NCBI RefSeq assembly: GCF_012584445.1
Contig: NZ_JABAHI010000006.1
Location: forward strand, 1 to 64,000
Origin: Olsenella sp. KGMB02461
GTDB taxonomy: Bacteria > Actinomycetota > Coriobacteriia > Coriobacteriales > Atopobiaceae
Reading direction: 5' to 3'
Length of the DNA stretch: 64,000 bases
A program made the translations under genes and the position numbers. Below the pieces are notes generated by a model. The model had not been told where the DNA came from, ran no database searches, and saw nothing but the letters and a program-made list of their open reading frames with translations. How positions within the stretch are numbered: position 1 is the stretch's first letter; each line of letters begins with the position of its first letter. Of this stretch, positions 37,928 through 46,574 are shown in pieces.

Positions 37928-39296
37928 GATGACCGCCTACTTGATGGGCGCGCATGCGAGCGGTGCCCTCGGGCAGGAGGCTCGAGGCATGAAGGAGCGC
38001 GTCTTTGCCGTAGCGTTGGCGCACAGAAGCCCAGGTTTTTGCAAGGCTGCGCTGGCGCTCTTGAGCTGCTACATCGTCAAAAAGGGCGGCTTGCAGGTTG
38101 GATGTGGAAGTAAGGCGCCCCAAGCAGATCATGATGCGGCGTATGGGCACATCGCGAAAGGTGGTCTTCTCGAAGCAACCCAAGATGCGCGCCTTGAGGA
38201 TGGCAGGCAGATCGCACGGCGTGGGCAGACGCTTGGAGGAGCCGGTATGGCCCAGGTCGTAGCGGGTGACCCCGGGTGGAACAAGCGCACGGATGCGCGG
38301 TGGCATAGTGGCTACGTTGGCGCTATAGCCCACGAAGAGCGAGATCTCCCGAGCGGCCAGGTTTTGGCTCGCCAAGTCGAGCAGGACTTCATCGGCCATC
38401 TCTGACACCACAGTGGCTGCCTCGCTAAAGCTGTAGTCGCGCATAAGGACCTGTCCGCAGGAAAGCGAGCGGCTCTTGGGGCGGATGGAGCGCATGCCTT
38501 GAAGCGTGGCATTCTCAAGGCCCCAGGCGTGATCGATAAGGTACTCCCCCACCTTGCCAAACTCTCGGCGCACTACTTGAGGATCAAGGGCGCAAATGCC
38601 CGCCAAGTCATAGACCCCGCGCTTGGCAAGCCGCCGGGCAGTGCCGCCAGAGATCATCCAGATGTCTGTGATAGGCCTATGGAACCAAAGGCGCTGGCGA
38701 AAGCCGTGTTCATCGAGCTCCGCAATGCCGTCCGGCTCATGCTTGGCCAACACGTCTAGGGCTGCTTTGGCCACAAAGGCGTTGGGGCCTATACCGGCAG
38801 TGGCAGCAATGCCCGTCTCGCGGTAGACGGCGTCTATAAGATCGCGGGCAAGCTGGCGCGGCGCCTCTGCGTAGTAGTCCAAATAAGCGGTGGCGTCTAT
38901 AAAGACCTCGTCCACGGAGTAGACGTGGATATCTGCCGGATCTATGTAGCGACGGTAGATGGCCACGATGCGCGCCGACACCCCCATGTAGTAGGCCATG
39001 CGGGGTTTGGCCACGATGTAGTTCATGGCGGAGGGAATCTGCCCTACCCGGCAACGGTTTTTGACCCCGGCAGCCTTCATGGCAGGGGTGATGGCCAGGC
39101 AAATGGTATTGCGAGAACGTTCTGGATCTGCCACCACCAAGTTGGTGGTAAAGGGGTCGTAGCCGCGAGCTGCACACTCAGCCGAGGCATAGAAGCTCTT
39201 GAGGTCGATACAAATAAAGGTGCGGGGGCTTGTATGACCGCCCTTCAGGCCCCTGGGCACAGGCTTTACAGCAATACGTTGTGGCTGCACCCCCAT
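37920..39296 (-). CDS. Y-family DNA polymerase (UvrX/DinB-like)
   Basis: 458 residues. The first catalytic motif is CIDLKSFYASAE and the second YSVDEVFIDAT, carrying the metal-binding Asp and Glu residues. A helix-hairpin-helix region (ISGGTARRLAKRGVYDLAG) and a little-finger domain follow. It should copy damaged DNA with low fidelity. I use ATG 39296, with TAGGAGGA upstream; the longer frame would cross the promoter. A LexA-type box lies 23 bases upstream. Confidence 0.92.
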   Translation of the reverse strand: MGVQPQRIAVKPVPRGLKGGHTSPRTFICIDLKSFYASAECAARGYDPFTTNLVVADPERSRNTICLAITPAMKAAGVKNRCRVGQIPSAMNYIVAKPRMAYYMGVSARIVAIYRRYIDPADIHVYSVDEVFIDATAYLDYYAEAPRQLARDLIDAVYRETGIAATAGIGPNAFVAKAALDVLAKHEPDGIAELDEHGFRQRLWFHRPITDIWMISGGTARRLAKRGVYDLAGICALDPQVVRREFGKVGEYLIDHAWGLENATLQGMRSIRPKSRSLSCGQVLMRDYSFSEAATVVSEMADEVLLDLASQNLAAREISLFVGYSANVATMPPRIRALVPPGVTRYDLGHTGSSKRLPTPCDLPAILKARILGCFEKTTFRDVPIRRIMICLGRLTSTSNLQAALFDDVAAQERQRSLAKTWASVRQRYGKDALLHASSLLPEGTARMRAHQVGGHHE

Positions 39297-39318
39297 AGAT
39301 CCTCCTACGCCTCTACAC

Positions 39319-39343
39319 GAACATTTGTTCCTATTATAGAGAC
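39319..39343 (-). promoter_or_regulatory. SOS (LexA) box and -10 of the polymerase gene
   Basis: GAACATTTGTTC (39319-39330) is a perfect GAAC-N4-GTTC palindrome, the Gram-positive/actinobacterial LexA site. On the minus strand a TATAAT lies three bases upstream of it, so bound LexA would cover the transcription start. Confidence 0.8.
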
Positions 39344-39424
39344 CTGCAGACAAATAGCCACCACTTTTTAGAAAGGGTATTTTAGAGAGGTCCACGCAAA
39401 GCTTACGGGCAAAGGAGTCCTCTG

Positions 39425-40285
39425 ATGAGCCTTCCCCAAGTTGCCTTTTTCGACATAGACGGCACGCTCATAGACAGCAATCCGGAGATCTATGCGCAGG
39501 CTCAAACGCCGGGAGCCCCAAAAGAGCTCGTGGAGAGCGTCTTCTTGCCCTCTCCCCGTGTGAGGGATGCCTTGGAGCGCTTCCTGGCTGCGGGTAACCT
39601 CGCCTTTTTGTGCTCGGGGCGGCCGCCAGAGGGGCTCCAGATGCTTTTGGGGGCCATACCTTTTTCTGGTTATATTGCCCTGGCAGGTGCCTATGCCCAA
39701 CTAGGAGACACCCCTTTGCTGGAATCTGAGGGCCTTTTTGAAAGGCTTATCCCAGCGCTAGACGCCTTTGAAACCTACGACGTAGCGGTGCTCTTCGAGG
39801 GGCCTCGAGGATCCGCGGTGTATAGGCGCACCCCCAACCATGCACCCCTAGGCATGGATATCGAGGTTATCGAAGATGCCCAAGAGCTAAAAGAGTGCGG
39901 GGACCAGCTCACGCTGGTGAAAGCCTTTTGGACGGCCGAGGAAGACGAGCGGCTGGATCCTGTACGCGAAGAGCTGAATCGCCTCTATAGGATCAGCGAT
40001 TTAGGAGTGGGTGGCTCAGAGCTCACCTTGCCAGAGTTCTCCAAAGGCACCGCCATGGAAGTTGTGCTGGACGCCATAGGTCCTCATGGGACGGTCTACG
40101 GCTTTGGCGATTCAGAAAACGACATCTCCATGTTGGAGGCCGCCGAGGTAGCAGTGGTCATGGACAACGCCACCGATGCTATAAAAGCCTACGGTGACAT
40201 TATTGCCCCTGCCGTTACCCAAGATGGGGTGGCCCAGGTGCTGGATGCCATCATGCAGGGAAATAAAATGCCGCACCTCGATTAG
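39425..40285 (+). CDS. HAD superfamily phosphatase, Cof-type
   Basis: 286 residues. Motif I is FDIDGTLIDSN, motif II is LCSGRPPEG, and motif IV is GFGDSENDISMLE; a C2-type cap lies between. It should hydrolyse a small phosphate ester of unknown identity. The start is ATG 39425 with AAGGAG upstream. It is divergent from the SOS polymerase gene across 128 bases. Confidence 0.88.
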   Translation: MSLPQVAFFDIDGTLIDSNPEIYAQAQTPGAPKELVESVFLPSPRVRDALERFLAAGNLAFLCSGRPPEGLQMLLGAIPFSGYIALAGAYAQLGDTPLLESEGLFERLIPALDAFETYDVAVLFEGPRGSAVYRRTPNHAPLGMDIEVIEDAQELKECGDQLTLVKAFWTAEEDERLDPVREELNRLYRISDLGVGGSELTLPEFSKGTAMEVVLDAIGPHGTVYGFGDSENDISMLEAAEVAVVMDNATDAIKAYGDIIAPAVTQDGVAQVLDAIMQGNKMPHLD

Positions 40286-40366
40286 AGACACGGCATCCAA
40301 GAGGCATATTATTTGCAATCACTCGATCGGCACCCATAGCAAGAACCAGGTTTTCGCACAACAGCC

Positions 40367-41503
40367 CTACTGCTTGATCTCCAGCAGCTTCTTGCGCAGG
40401 TCGTCTTCCATGGCGGCCAACTCGCGCTCGGCCTCGGCGCGCTTCTGGCGCCCCTCCTGCTGGATCTGCATGACCTCGTCGAAGGTTTGGATGAGATTCT
40501 CGTTGGTGTGCTTGAGGGTCTCGATGTCGACGATGCCGCGCTCGTTTTCGCGTGCGATCTGAGCTGTGGTGGTCTTGAGCTTCTCGGAATTCTTGCGCAA
40601 AAGCTCGTTGGTCATGTCGGTCACGGCAGTTTGGGCGCGCACCGCAGCGTCGGCATTGGCAATGCCCAGCGCCAGCACCATCTGCGACTTCCAGAGAGGG
40701 ATGGTGTTCACGATGGTGGTTTGGATCTTTTCCACCATGAGCATCTCGTTGTTTTGCACGAAGCGAATCTGAGGCGCCGTCTGCATGGCGATGGTGCGCG
40801 TGAGTTCCAGATCCGAGAGCTTCTTCTCAAATCGGTCGATAGACGAGGTGAGCTTTTGCACCGCCTCGGCATCCTCTGTGCGGCCAGAGGCCAACGCCTT
40901 GGCCTTGAGCTCCTCAAGATCCTTCTCCTTGACCTGGGCAAGACGCTTCTTGCCCGCCAGGATGTACATGGTGAGCTCTTTGTAATAGGTGAGGTTCAAG
41001 TCGTAGAGCTTGTCCAAGATCTTGGTGTCCTTCATCAAAGAGATCTGCTGCTCCTGAAGGCTCGCCACGATCTTGTTGACGTTGTTCTCGGCCTTGTCGT
41101 ATTTGTTCTTGAGGTTCTCCACCTTGTTGGCGCCTCGGCGAAAGAAGCCCAAGAAGCCCTTCTCGTCTTCTACCTCAAAGCCGCGCAGCTCGCCTACCAC
41201 GCCCGTGATAAGGTCGCCCACCTCGTCCAGGTCTTTGGTACGCACCTTCTCTAAAGCGGTTTGTGAGAAATCCGCCATCTTCTTCTGGGCGCCTGAGCCA
41301 TAGGTGAGCACCTGGGAGGCGTTGGTGACGTCTATTTGGCGAGAGAACTCGTCTACCTGGGCTTTCTCTGCATCGGAGAGCAGGTCCTCTGCAGTGGCAA
41401 CCAGCGCGTCGGGCTTCTCTTCTACCAGAGTTGGCTTGACCTCGACCTCGTCTACCTGGGTGAGGGTGAGCTGGGGAACGTCGTCAAAGTTAAGATCATC
41501 CAT
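40367..41503 (-). CDS. TelA/toxic anion resistance family protein
   Basis: 378 residues, predicted almost all-helical with long coiled coils. Family features include ADFSQTALEKVRTKDLDEVG, a middle region ending ALGIANADAAVRAQ and a C-terminal Glu/Arg-rich coiled coil. TelA-like proteins are linked to tellurite and envelope-antibiotic tolerance; the mechanism is unknown. It follows the XpaC-like gene by 82 bases, the usual xpaC-telA pairing. The start is ATG 41503 with AGGAGC upstream. Confidence 0.88.
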   Translation of the reverse strand: MDDLNFDDVPQLTLTQVDEVEVKPTLVEEKPDALVATAEDLLSDAEKAQVDEFSRQIDVTNASQVLTYGSGAQKKMADFSQTALEKVRTKDLDEVGDLITGVVGELRGFEVEDEKGFLGFFRRGANKVENLKNKYDKAENNVNKIVASLQEQQISLMKDTKILDKLYDLNLTYYKELTMYILAGKKRLAQVKEKDLEELKAKALASGRTEDAEAVQKLTSSIDRFEKKLSDLELTRTIAMQTAPQIRFVQNNEMLMVEKIQTTIVNTIPLWKSQMVLALGIANADAAVRAQTAVTDMTNELLRKNSEKLKTTTAQIARENERGIVDIETLKHTNENLIQTFDEVMQIQQEGRQKRAEAERELAAMEDDLRKKLLEIKQ

Positions 41504-41585
41504 AAGAGCTCCTAGAGTATCCAGTGGACCCAATAGCGATACGTGCGTTCAAACAGGCAGTGCCCTGGGCGAGCACCCAGCCTGG

Positions 41586-43040
41586 TTAAGACTCCTGGGG
41601 GACTTCAGAGCCATTGCCAGAAGAGCTATGCTGCTTGCGGAGGAGCCCCTGCTGTTTGAGCACATCTTGAAGCACCGAAGCATCAGCGGAGACATCCCAG
41701 GCCATGTCGCGAAAGAGACCGTCTAACAGGTTCTCGTAAGCCTCGGTGAGCATATCGAGCGTGCGAGAGATCTCTTGGCGAGAGGAGGTGATGTTGGCCC
41801 CCTGCACGGGCTGCTCCTCTAGTTTGTCATAGGCATCCAGCAATTTGACAGTGGTAGGCAGATAGTAGGTATTGAGCATAGAGATGTCATCGGCAGTCTC
41901 GGGATGGGTGCCCACATAGTCATAGATGCGCTCCACGATGGATATGATGGCATCTACTTTAGAACTGATAGCCGGATCGTCGATGTCGACTTTTGCCGCA
42001 GAGATCTGCGCCGCATAGGCGTCCCCAGCAGCCACAAGCTTTGCCACCTCAGGAGCCACCTGGCGCGGCGGCTTTTGAGACGTTGTCGAAGCAGGCTGCG
42101 ACGAAGCCGTTGCAGCGGCTCGTGGATCAACAGGGGTATTGGCTTTCTCCACGCGCTCCACCTTGGCCTCTACTGGAATGCCGGCCTCACGCGCCTTTTG
42201 GTCTTGCTCCAAGAACTCCTCGTAAGCACTGCGGGAGAGGATGTATTCGCGATCTGTGTCCACCAGGTAGGTGTCACACAAAAGGCCGCGGCTAATAAGC
42301 ATCGTCAAGTCTTCGTGCACCTCTGCCACAGGCAGATCCAGCTGATCTGCCAGCTCTTCCACCGGATAACGGTCGAAGATGCCTACCACAGAGCGGTACC
42401 CCTGATAGCGCTTGGAAAGCCGCACGCGCCTGTAGCCTGCCACGGTGACCCTCAGGCACAGGATGAACAACACCAAAAAGAGCACCAGCGAAGCAATGCC
42501 AGCGGCGCCTAGATACTCCACCTCGACCAGGGCGGTAATACAAGACAAGAGCATGCCAAAGCTGAAGAATCCGCCTAGGATCTCCATGGTGTAGCCAGAG
42601 GCAGAGAGGCCTACCCCGTTCTTGTAGCGCCGGGAAAGCAGCTTTCGCTCCTGGGCAGCCGTAAGGGTGCCTCTGCCTGCAGCAGGTCTCGAGGCTTTGC
42701 GCTTAGGAGGCTGAGGGGAGCCAGGCTTGATTGTGGCCTCGGGCTTTGCGGGGGCGCCAGGCTTTCTTGTGGCGGCGGGGCTTGCAGGCCCCTGCGAATT
42801 GGCTTGAGCTGAAGCGGCCATAGACTGAGCGGCTTTGCCTACCGCCTCTCCCACCTGCGATCCTGTGGTGCGAGCCATCTGTTTGGCCGCGTCTACCGTA
42901 GCGCCCACCGCGTCGCGCAGCCGAGCGAAATCCTCGCTGCTCACAGCCTGCTGGATTGCCTGAGAGAACTCGTCAGCGGCCTGCGCAAGAGGGTCTTCTG
43001 CGCGCCCTGGGCGGTTCTTGTTCTTAGGGTCCTGTGCCAT
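41586..43040 (-). CDS. XpaC-like membrane protein
   Basis: 484 residues. An Ala/Pro/Lys-rich N-terminal 130 residues are followed by two membrane helices (about 150-172 and 178-200). A winged-helix-like stretch (YPVEELADQLDLPVAEVHEDL) comes next. The C-terminal XpaC-type helical domain reads MLNTYYLPTTVKLLDAY, then NLLDGLFRDMAWDVSADASV. XpaC was named for a phosphatase phenotype, but its role is uncertain. With TelA it probably forms an envelope-stress module. A 16-bp palindrome lies 35 bases upstream. Confidence 0.8.
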   Translation of the reverse strand: MAQDPKNKNRPGRAEDPLAQAADEFSQAIQQAVSSEDFARLRDAVGATVDAAKQMARTTGSQVGEAVGKAAQSMAASAQANSQGPASPAATRKPGAPAKPEATIKPGSPQPPKRKASRPAAGRGTLTAAQERKLLSRRYKNGVGLSASGYTMEILGGFFSFGMLLSCITALVEVEYLGAAGIASLVLFLVLFILCLRVTVAGYRRVRLSKRYQGYRSVVGIFDRYPVEELADQLDLPVAEVHEDLTMLISRGLLCDTYLVDTDREYILSRSAYEEFLEQDQKAREAGIPVEAKVERVEKANTPVDPRAAATASSQPASTTSQKPPRQVAPEVAKLVAAGDAYAAQISAAKVDIDDPAISSKVDAIISIVERIYDYVGTHPETADDISMLNTYYLPTTVKLLDAYDKLEEQPVQGANITSSRQEISRTLDMLTEAYENLLDGLFRDMAWDVSADASVLQDVLKQQGLLRKQHSSSGNGSEVPQES

Positions 43041-43074
43041 TGAGCTGCCCGTCCTTGCGAAATGAGGTTTGCGG

Positions 43075-43090
43075 TATCCCCGCGGGGATA
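43075..43090. promoter_or_regulatory. 16-bp perfect palindrome upstream of the XpaC-like gene
   Basis: TATCCCCGCGGGGATA is perfectly symmetrical and lies in the 5' region of the gene starting at 43040. It is a candidate operator; the regulator is unknown. Confidence 0.5.
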
Positions 43091-43260
43091 GATATGAGTC
43101 GAGTATTGATTCTACTCTATGGGCTTCGTCTCCCCGCCCTTGTCAGCAGGCTTTCATGAATCTAGGAATCGTGAGCGCGACCCATCCTCTTAGAGGCTCT
43201 CTAAAGTGGCTATCCTAGAAAACGCATGCAGCCTCTCGTAGGAAGAACAGGATTGGTCCC

Positions 43261-43959
43261 ATGGTGATTCTTGGTGCATTGGTGAATGGGCTGGCTACCG
43301 TGGCCGGCGGCCTCATTGGCCTTTGCGGACGCTCCTTTGTCTCTCAGGAACTGGGAGACTTTTTAATGAGCGGATTGGGTCTCTGCGTCATCTTGGTGGG
43401 CATCGACGGCATGCTGGGCGACACCAGCATTCTTGTGGTCATCGCCTCCATGGTCATAGGCAGCCTTGTAGGCTATGCCATCGATCTGGATGGCCTCATC
43501 ACCAGGCTAGGCCAAGCCATCCAGTCCAAGCTTACTTCGAAGTTCTCTGGATCTGCCAAGCTTGGCCGCTTCTCCGAGGGCTTTGTAGCCGCCACGCTCT
43601 TCATTTGCGTAGGCTCCATGGCAGTGGTGGGATCGCTTCAGAGCGGTCTCCAGCTGGATCACTCGACCCTTTTTGCCAAAGCCGTCATAGACATGGTGGT
43701 AGTTGCGGTGATGGCCGCCACCCTAGGTATTGGGGTGCCCTTCTCGGGCATTTGCGTCTTTTTCTATGAGGCTGCACTGAGTTTGGCGGCCTCGGCGCTC
43801 TCTCCCCTGCTCACCGAGCCTGTCATTGGCGCCATGACCACTACGGGCTCTCTGCTGCTCTTGGCAGTGGGGCTCAACATGTTGGACATCACCCACATCA
43901 AAGTGGCCAACATGCTGCCGGCAGCCTTCGCCCCCCTGCTGTTTATCCCGTGGCTGTAG
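43261..43959 (+). CDS. DUF554 membrane protein
   Basis: 232 residues with about six to seven membrane helices. The DUF554 pattern is evident: GALVNGLATVAGGLIGL at the N-terminus, GDTSILVVIASMVIGSLVGYAIDLDG, and the later GRFSEGFVAATLFICVGSMA. It is thought to be a transporter-like protein, with no substrate known. The start ATG 43261 directly follows a weak upstream region. It is convergent with the TM2 gene. Confidence 0.88.
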   Translation: MVILGALVNGLATVAGGLIGLCGRSFVSQELGDFLMSGLGLCVILVGIDGMLGDTSILVVIASMVIGSLVGYAIDLDGLITRLGQAIQSKLTSKFSGSAKLGRFSEGFVAATLFICVGSMAVVGSLQSGLQLDHSTLFAKAVIDMVVVAVMAATLGIGVPFSGICVFFYEAALSLAASALSPLLTEPVIGAMTTTGSLLLLAVGLNMLDITHIKVANMLPAAFAPLLFIPWL

Positions 43960-43969
43960 AGGCGGGTCC

Positions 43970-44335
43970 TCAGAGCCAGCGGCGACGCTCTTCGAGATAA
44001 TCTCGGACAAACTGCTCTTCGCTGCGGCTCGCGTAGATAACCCCTTCAATTGCCGAGAAAAGCACCGCCACGACCAGAGGCAGCCAGCTGTCTATCACAA
44101 AGGCCGCAGCCAGGGAAGTGAGGGTGAGCGTAATGTGCACGCAGCCTTCTGCCAGGTGCCCCAAATAGAACTTATGGACTCCCAACGCGCCTAAAAAGAT
44201 GGCTAGAAGCGATGCCTTCTGACGACAGGTGAGGGAATCTTCCTTTTGAGGGGCTTCTAAAAACGAAGGTCCGTCAACAGCGGGTTGGAACGGCAATACC
44301 TGTGCGGGCTGATGGTGGTACTTCCGCTGTGCCAT
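43970..44335 (-). CDS. TM2 domain protein
   Basis: 121 residues. The conserved TM2 hairpin is seen at about residues 40-95: ASLLAIFLGALGVHKFYLGHLAEG, then a second helix. A charged C-terminus (EEQFVRDYLEERRRW) follows. Function unknown; these proteins occur in many Gram-positives. The stop is 10 bases from the stop of the DUF554 gene. Confidence 0.85.
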   Translation of the reverse strand: MAQRKYHHQPAQVLPFQPAVDGPSFLEAPQKEDSLTCRQKASLLAIFLGALGVHKFYLGHLAEGCVHITLTLTSLAAAFVIDSWLPLVVAVLFSAIEGVIYASRSEEQFVRDYLEERRRWL

Positions 44336-44479
44336 AGGCCCACCTTCCTCGCCAAAGGCTGCTCAGTCAAGGCTGCCCAGTCGCTCATATTGATGGATTT
44401 AGAACTAATATTACTGTAAGCGAGCTGAATTGTGCACCCTCAAAATCGGAGAAGGCCAAAATGCTCTGCACGATTTAGA

Positions 44480-44508
44480 GGCCCATGGCGCTTCTTGCGC
44501 CATGGGCC
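44480..44508. terminator. Hairpin downstream of the small acidic protein gene
   Basis: GGCCCATGGCGC and GCGCCATGGGCC form a perfect 12-bp stem with loop TTCTT, 36 bases past the stop at 44545. No clear T-run follows on the minus strand. Confidence 0.55.
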
Positions 44509-44544
44509 CTGTCAAAGGGTTCTCCATTGCAAAGCAAGCCCTGC

Positions 44545-44817
44545 CTAGCGCTTCTCCGGAGCCTCCTCTGCCAGGATCTCTTGACGAGCGATCTCTGCAT
44601 CTCTTGCCACATACTCTGCAGCGGCCTCATCGCTGGTCAGAGCGCCAGACTCATAGCCTAAAGAAGAGCCAAGCAGGCCCTCGATCTGCCCATCTTCTTG
44701 ATCCAGATTGGCATCTGCAGAAGAGGAGTCGCTGCCTTGGTCAGACACCGGGCCTACTGTCTGATCGCAGGGGTCGAACTCTTTGCCGCGGTAAGGCGTA
44801 TCTTTCTCAAACTTCAT
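44545..44817 (-). CDS. Small acidic protein of unknown function
   Basis: 90 residues, rich in Glu, Asp, Ser and Ala, with no hydrophobic helix, probably partly disordered. Only a weak binding site (GGACAG) precedes the ATG. It follows the membrane protein gene at 44859 by 41 bases on the same strand, so it is probably its operon partner. I recognise no family. Confidence 0.5.
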   Translation of the reverse strand: MKFEKDTPYRGKEFDPCDQTVGPVSDQGSDSSSADANLDQEDGQIEGLLGSSLGYESGALTSDEAAAEYVARDAEIARQEILAEEAPEKR

Positions 44818-44858
44818 GGTCTGTCCAATCGATTAAACCCTAGGGGATGGAAATGGCG

Positions 44859-45563
44859 CTAACGCAGGCGAGGAGTGCCTTTGGTACGCTTGGAATCCCG
44901 AGATGTTTTGCGGGCGCCTTCGCGGGGATGAGCCACAGCCACGCTTCCTGTGCCGACCGCCATAGCATAGGCCGGCTGAGCGGCGCCCTCACCAGAGACC
45001 TCTAACTCCTCGACCTGGGCTTCGCCGGCCGATTCCTCTGGCAAAGCAACATCCACTGACGTCTCAGGCAGCGGCAAAGGCCCTAAAGGCCCAGACAGGC
45101 GCCTCTCCAGCTTCCAGAAACGCGCAGGGATAGAAGGCAGCACCGAGGGATCGTAGCCCTTTACGCCAGCCCCCGCCAAAACCAGCGCTAAAGGCGGCGC
45201 CACGATGGCAACAAGGATCAGTGCCGGGCTGCCATGGAAACACTCCGCTACAGAAACAGCGACAAGCACCGCCAGCGACCAGAGTAAGCCCAAGGGCAGA
45301 ATGCCCAGCTGTTGAAGATCGCCTGTAGGCAGCGACCAGCAAAAGAGCGTTGCCCCTACGCACAGCACGATGGCCCAAAACAGCGTCACTACTTTGCCGG
45401 CATGCGCCAACCGATAGGGACCATAGACAGGTATCAGTATTTTCAAGGGATTCTCGCCAGCACGGGCCAGCACCAGGCCCCCGCCTATAAAGCACAGGAT
45501 GCTGCCAACAATGGCCGCTGCACCTAATATCCCCATAGCTGCCGAGAAGAGATGGGCATTCAC
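44859..45563 (-). CDS. Small multi-spanning membrane protein (DUF5684-like)
   Basis: 234 residues. Four hydrophobic helices occupy about residues 8-32, 58-76, 88-108 and 112-132. The loop between the first two carries GENPLKILIPVYGPYRLAHAGK, reminiscent of DUF5684-type signal-peptidase-like proteins but without catalytic residues. The last 95 residues are a charged cytoplasmic tail ending in basic residues. Function unknown. Confidence 0.6.
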   Translation of the reverse strand: MNAHLFSAAMGILGAAAIVGSILCFIGGGLVLARAGENPLKILIPVYGPYRLAHAGKVVTLFWAIVLCVGATLFCWSLPTGDLQQLGILPLGLLWSLAVLVAVSVAECFHGSPALILVAIVAPPLALVLAGAGVKGYDPSVLPSIPARFWKLERRLSGPLGPLPLPETSVDVALPEESAGEAQVEELEVSGEGAAQPAYAMAVGTGSVAVAHPREGARKTSRDSKRTKGTPRLR

Positions 45564-46009
45564 ACGCAGGTCCTTTCCCCGTCAAAAACCTTGAGGATAG
45601 ATACCCGCCGGTAGTCTCCCCTTTACCAAAGTTGCAGCTCAGACGTCGCTCTATACAAAAGCCGACCATAAAAGAAAGGAAGTTGAAGGCGCCTTCGAAC
45701 CGTTGGCGAAGCCACGGCCACCGCTGGGCTTATATGTATGGTTTTCGATATATTCTGAAGGCTTGTTGAAGCGATAATCTTAAATATATATAGGCGGCAT
45801 CAGCACTGTCCGTACATTTATTCTGCAATTGTTTACAGGTGGGATATTCCTCTATTTTCCTAAATCTTCCCAGTTCAATAAGGTACGTGGTCGTCCTATG
45901 AACAAATATTTGGCAGCTTATGGAGTTGGAAGTTGAGGCCCATTACCGCCTGGCTTTATCAGATTATAGATACCGGTACGTAGTGGGACTAGCCAAAAGG
46001 GGTGGCCCT
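45564..46009. other. Intergenic region, AT-rich, divergent promoters
   Basis: About 445 bases between divergent genes without a convincing ORF. It contains a perfect 12-bp palindrome GAAGGCGCCTTC (45685-45696) and AT-rich blocks near 45740-45800 and 45820-45880 where promoters are likely. I see no RNA gene. Confidence 0.4.
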
Positions 46010-46453
46010 ATGATGCGACAAGCTGCTGGAAAAGCGCGCATTGCCCTCGCCGGCATCGCCGCGGTGGCTGCCGCTGCTTTTCTTATCACCACATTCAGCC
46101 AAAGCCCTGCCAAGCCTACGGTCACTGTGCAACTGCCGGCTAATGAGGCGGCGGGCTACACCTGGGTATGCGCTGTGCAACCCAAGGGATCCTTTGTGAC
46201 GTTGGAAGAGTCCTACGCTTCCGACGACGCCAGCGACCCTGCATGCGGCGGCATCCAAACCTTCGTGCTTCAAAGCCAGCTGGAGGGTGACTCCTCTGTC
46301 TCCTTCGCGTGCTTGGATGCCGGCGGCAACATCGACTCCACCGCCACCTACGAGTTTGAGACGGTGGACGCCACTATCGTGTCGCGGGATACCAAGGCGC
46401 AGATCTCTGAGAAGCTGCTGGCTCCCTTCCAAGACGAGGCTCAGGAGTCTTAG
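46010..46453 (+). CDS. Exported chagasin-like (inhibitor I42-type) protein
   Basis: 147 residues. An N-terminal hydrophobic signal or anchor (about residues 8-28) is followed by a compact domain with the chagasin-type pattern: LPANEAAGYTW (equivalent of the NPTTGYxW loop), then GGIQTFVLQSQLEGDSSVSF. Such proteins inhibit papain-like cysteine proteases, but the match is partial, so the function is tentative. ATG 46010 (or 46013) is preceded by AAAAGGGG. A strong terminator follows. Confidence 0.6.
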   Translation: MMRQAAGKARIALAGIAAVAAAAFLITTFSQSPAKPTVTVQLPANEAAGYTWVCAVQPKGSFVTLEESYASDDASDPACGGIQTFVLQSQLEGDSSVSFACLDAGGNIDSTATYEFETVDATIVSRDTKAQISEKLLAPFQDEAQES

Positions 46454-46496
46454 CCTGAAAAAGTGCGCTCTCGCACGCCCAGCCCAGATGCTGCAC

Positions 46497-46544
46497 CCTA
46501 AGGTGCAGGCCCTCACTCAGAAGGCCTGCACCTTAGGCTTTGTT
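46497..46544 (+). terminator. Strong intrinsic terminator
   Basis: CCTAAGGTGCAGGCC pairs perfectly with GGCCTGCACCTTAGG (15 bp) around an 11-base loop, followed by CTTTGTT. It ends the chagasin-like gene and separates it from convergent pepT. Confidence 0.9.
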
Positions 46545-46574
46545 GCGCGCAGAACCAACCTGCATGCAAAACCC

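Noticed and set aside
43075-43090. Terminator
   Set aside because: The palindrome has no loop and no T-run and lies at the 5' side of a gene, so an operator is more likely.
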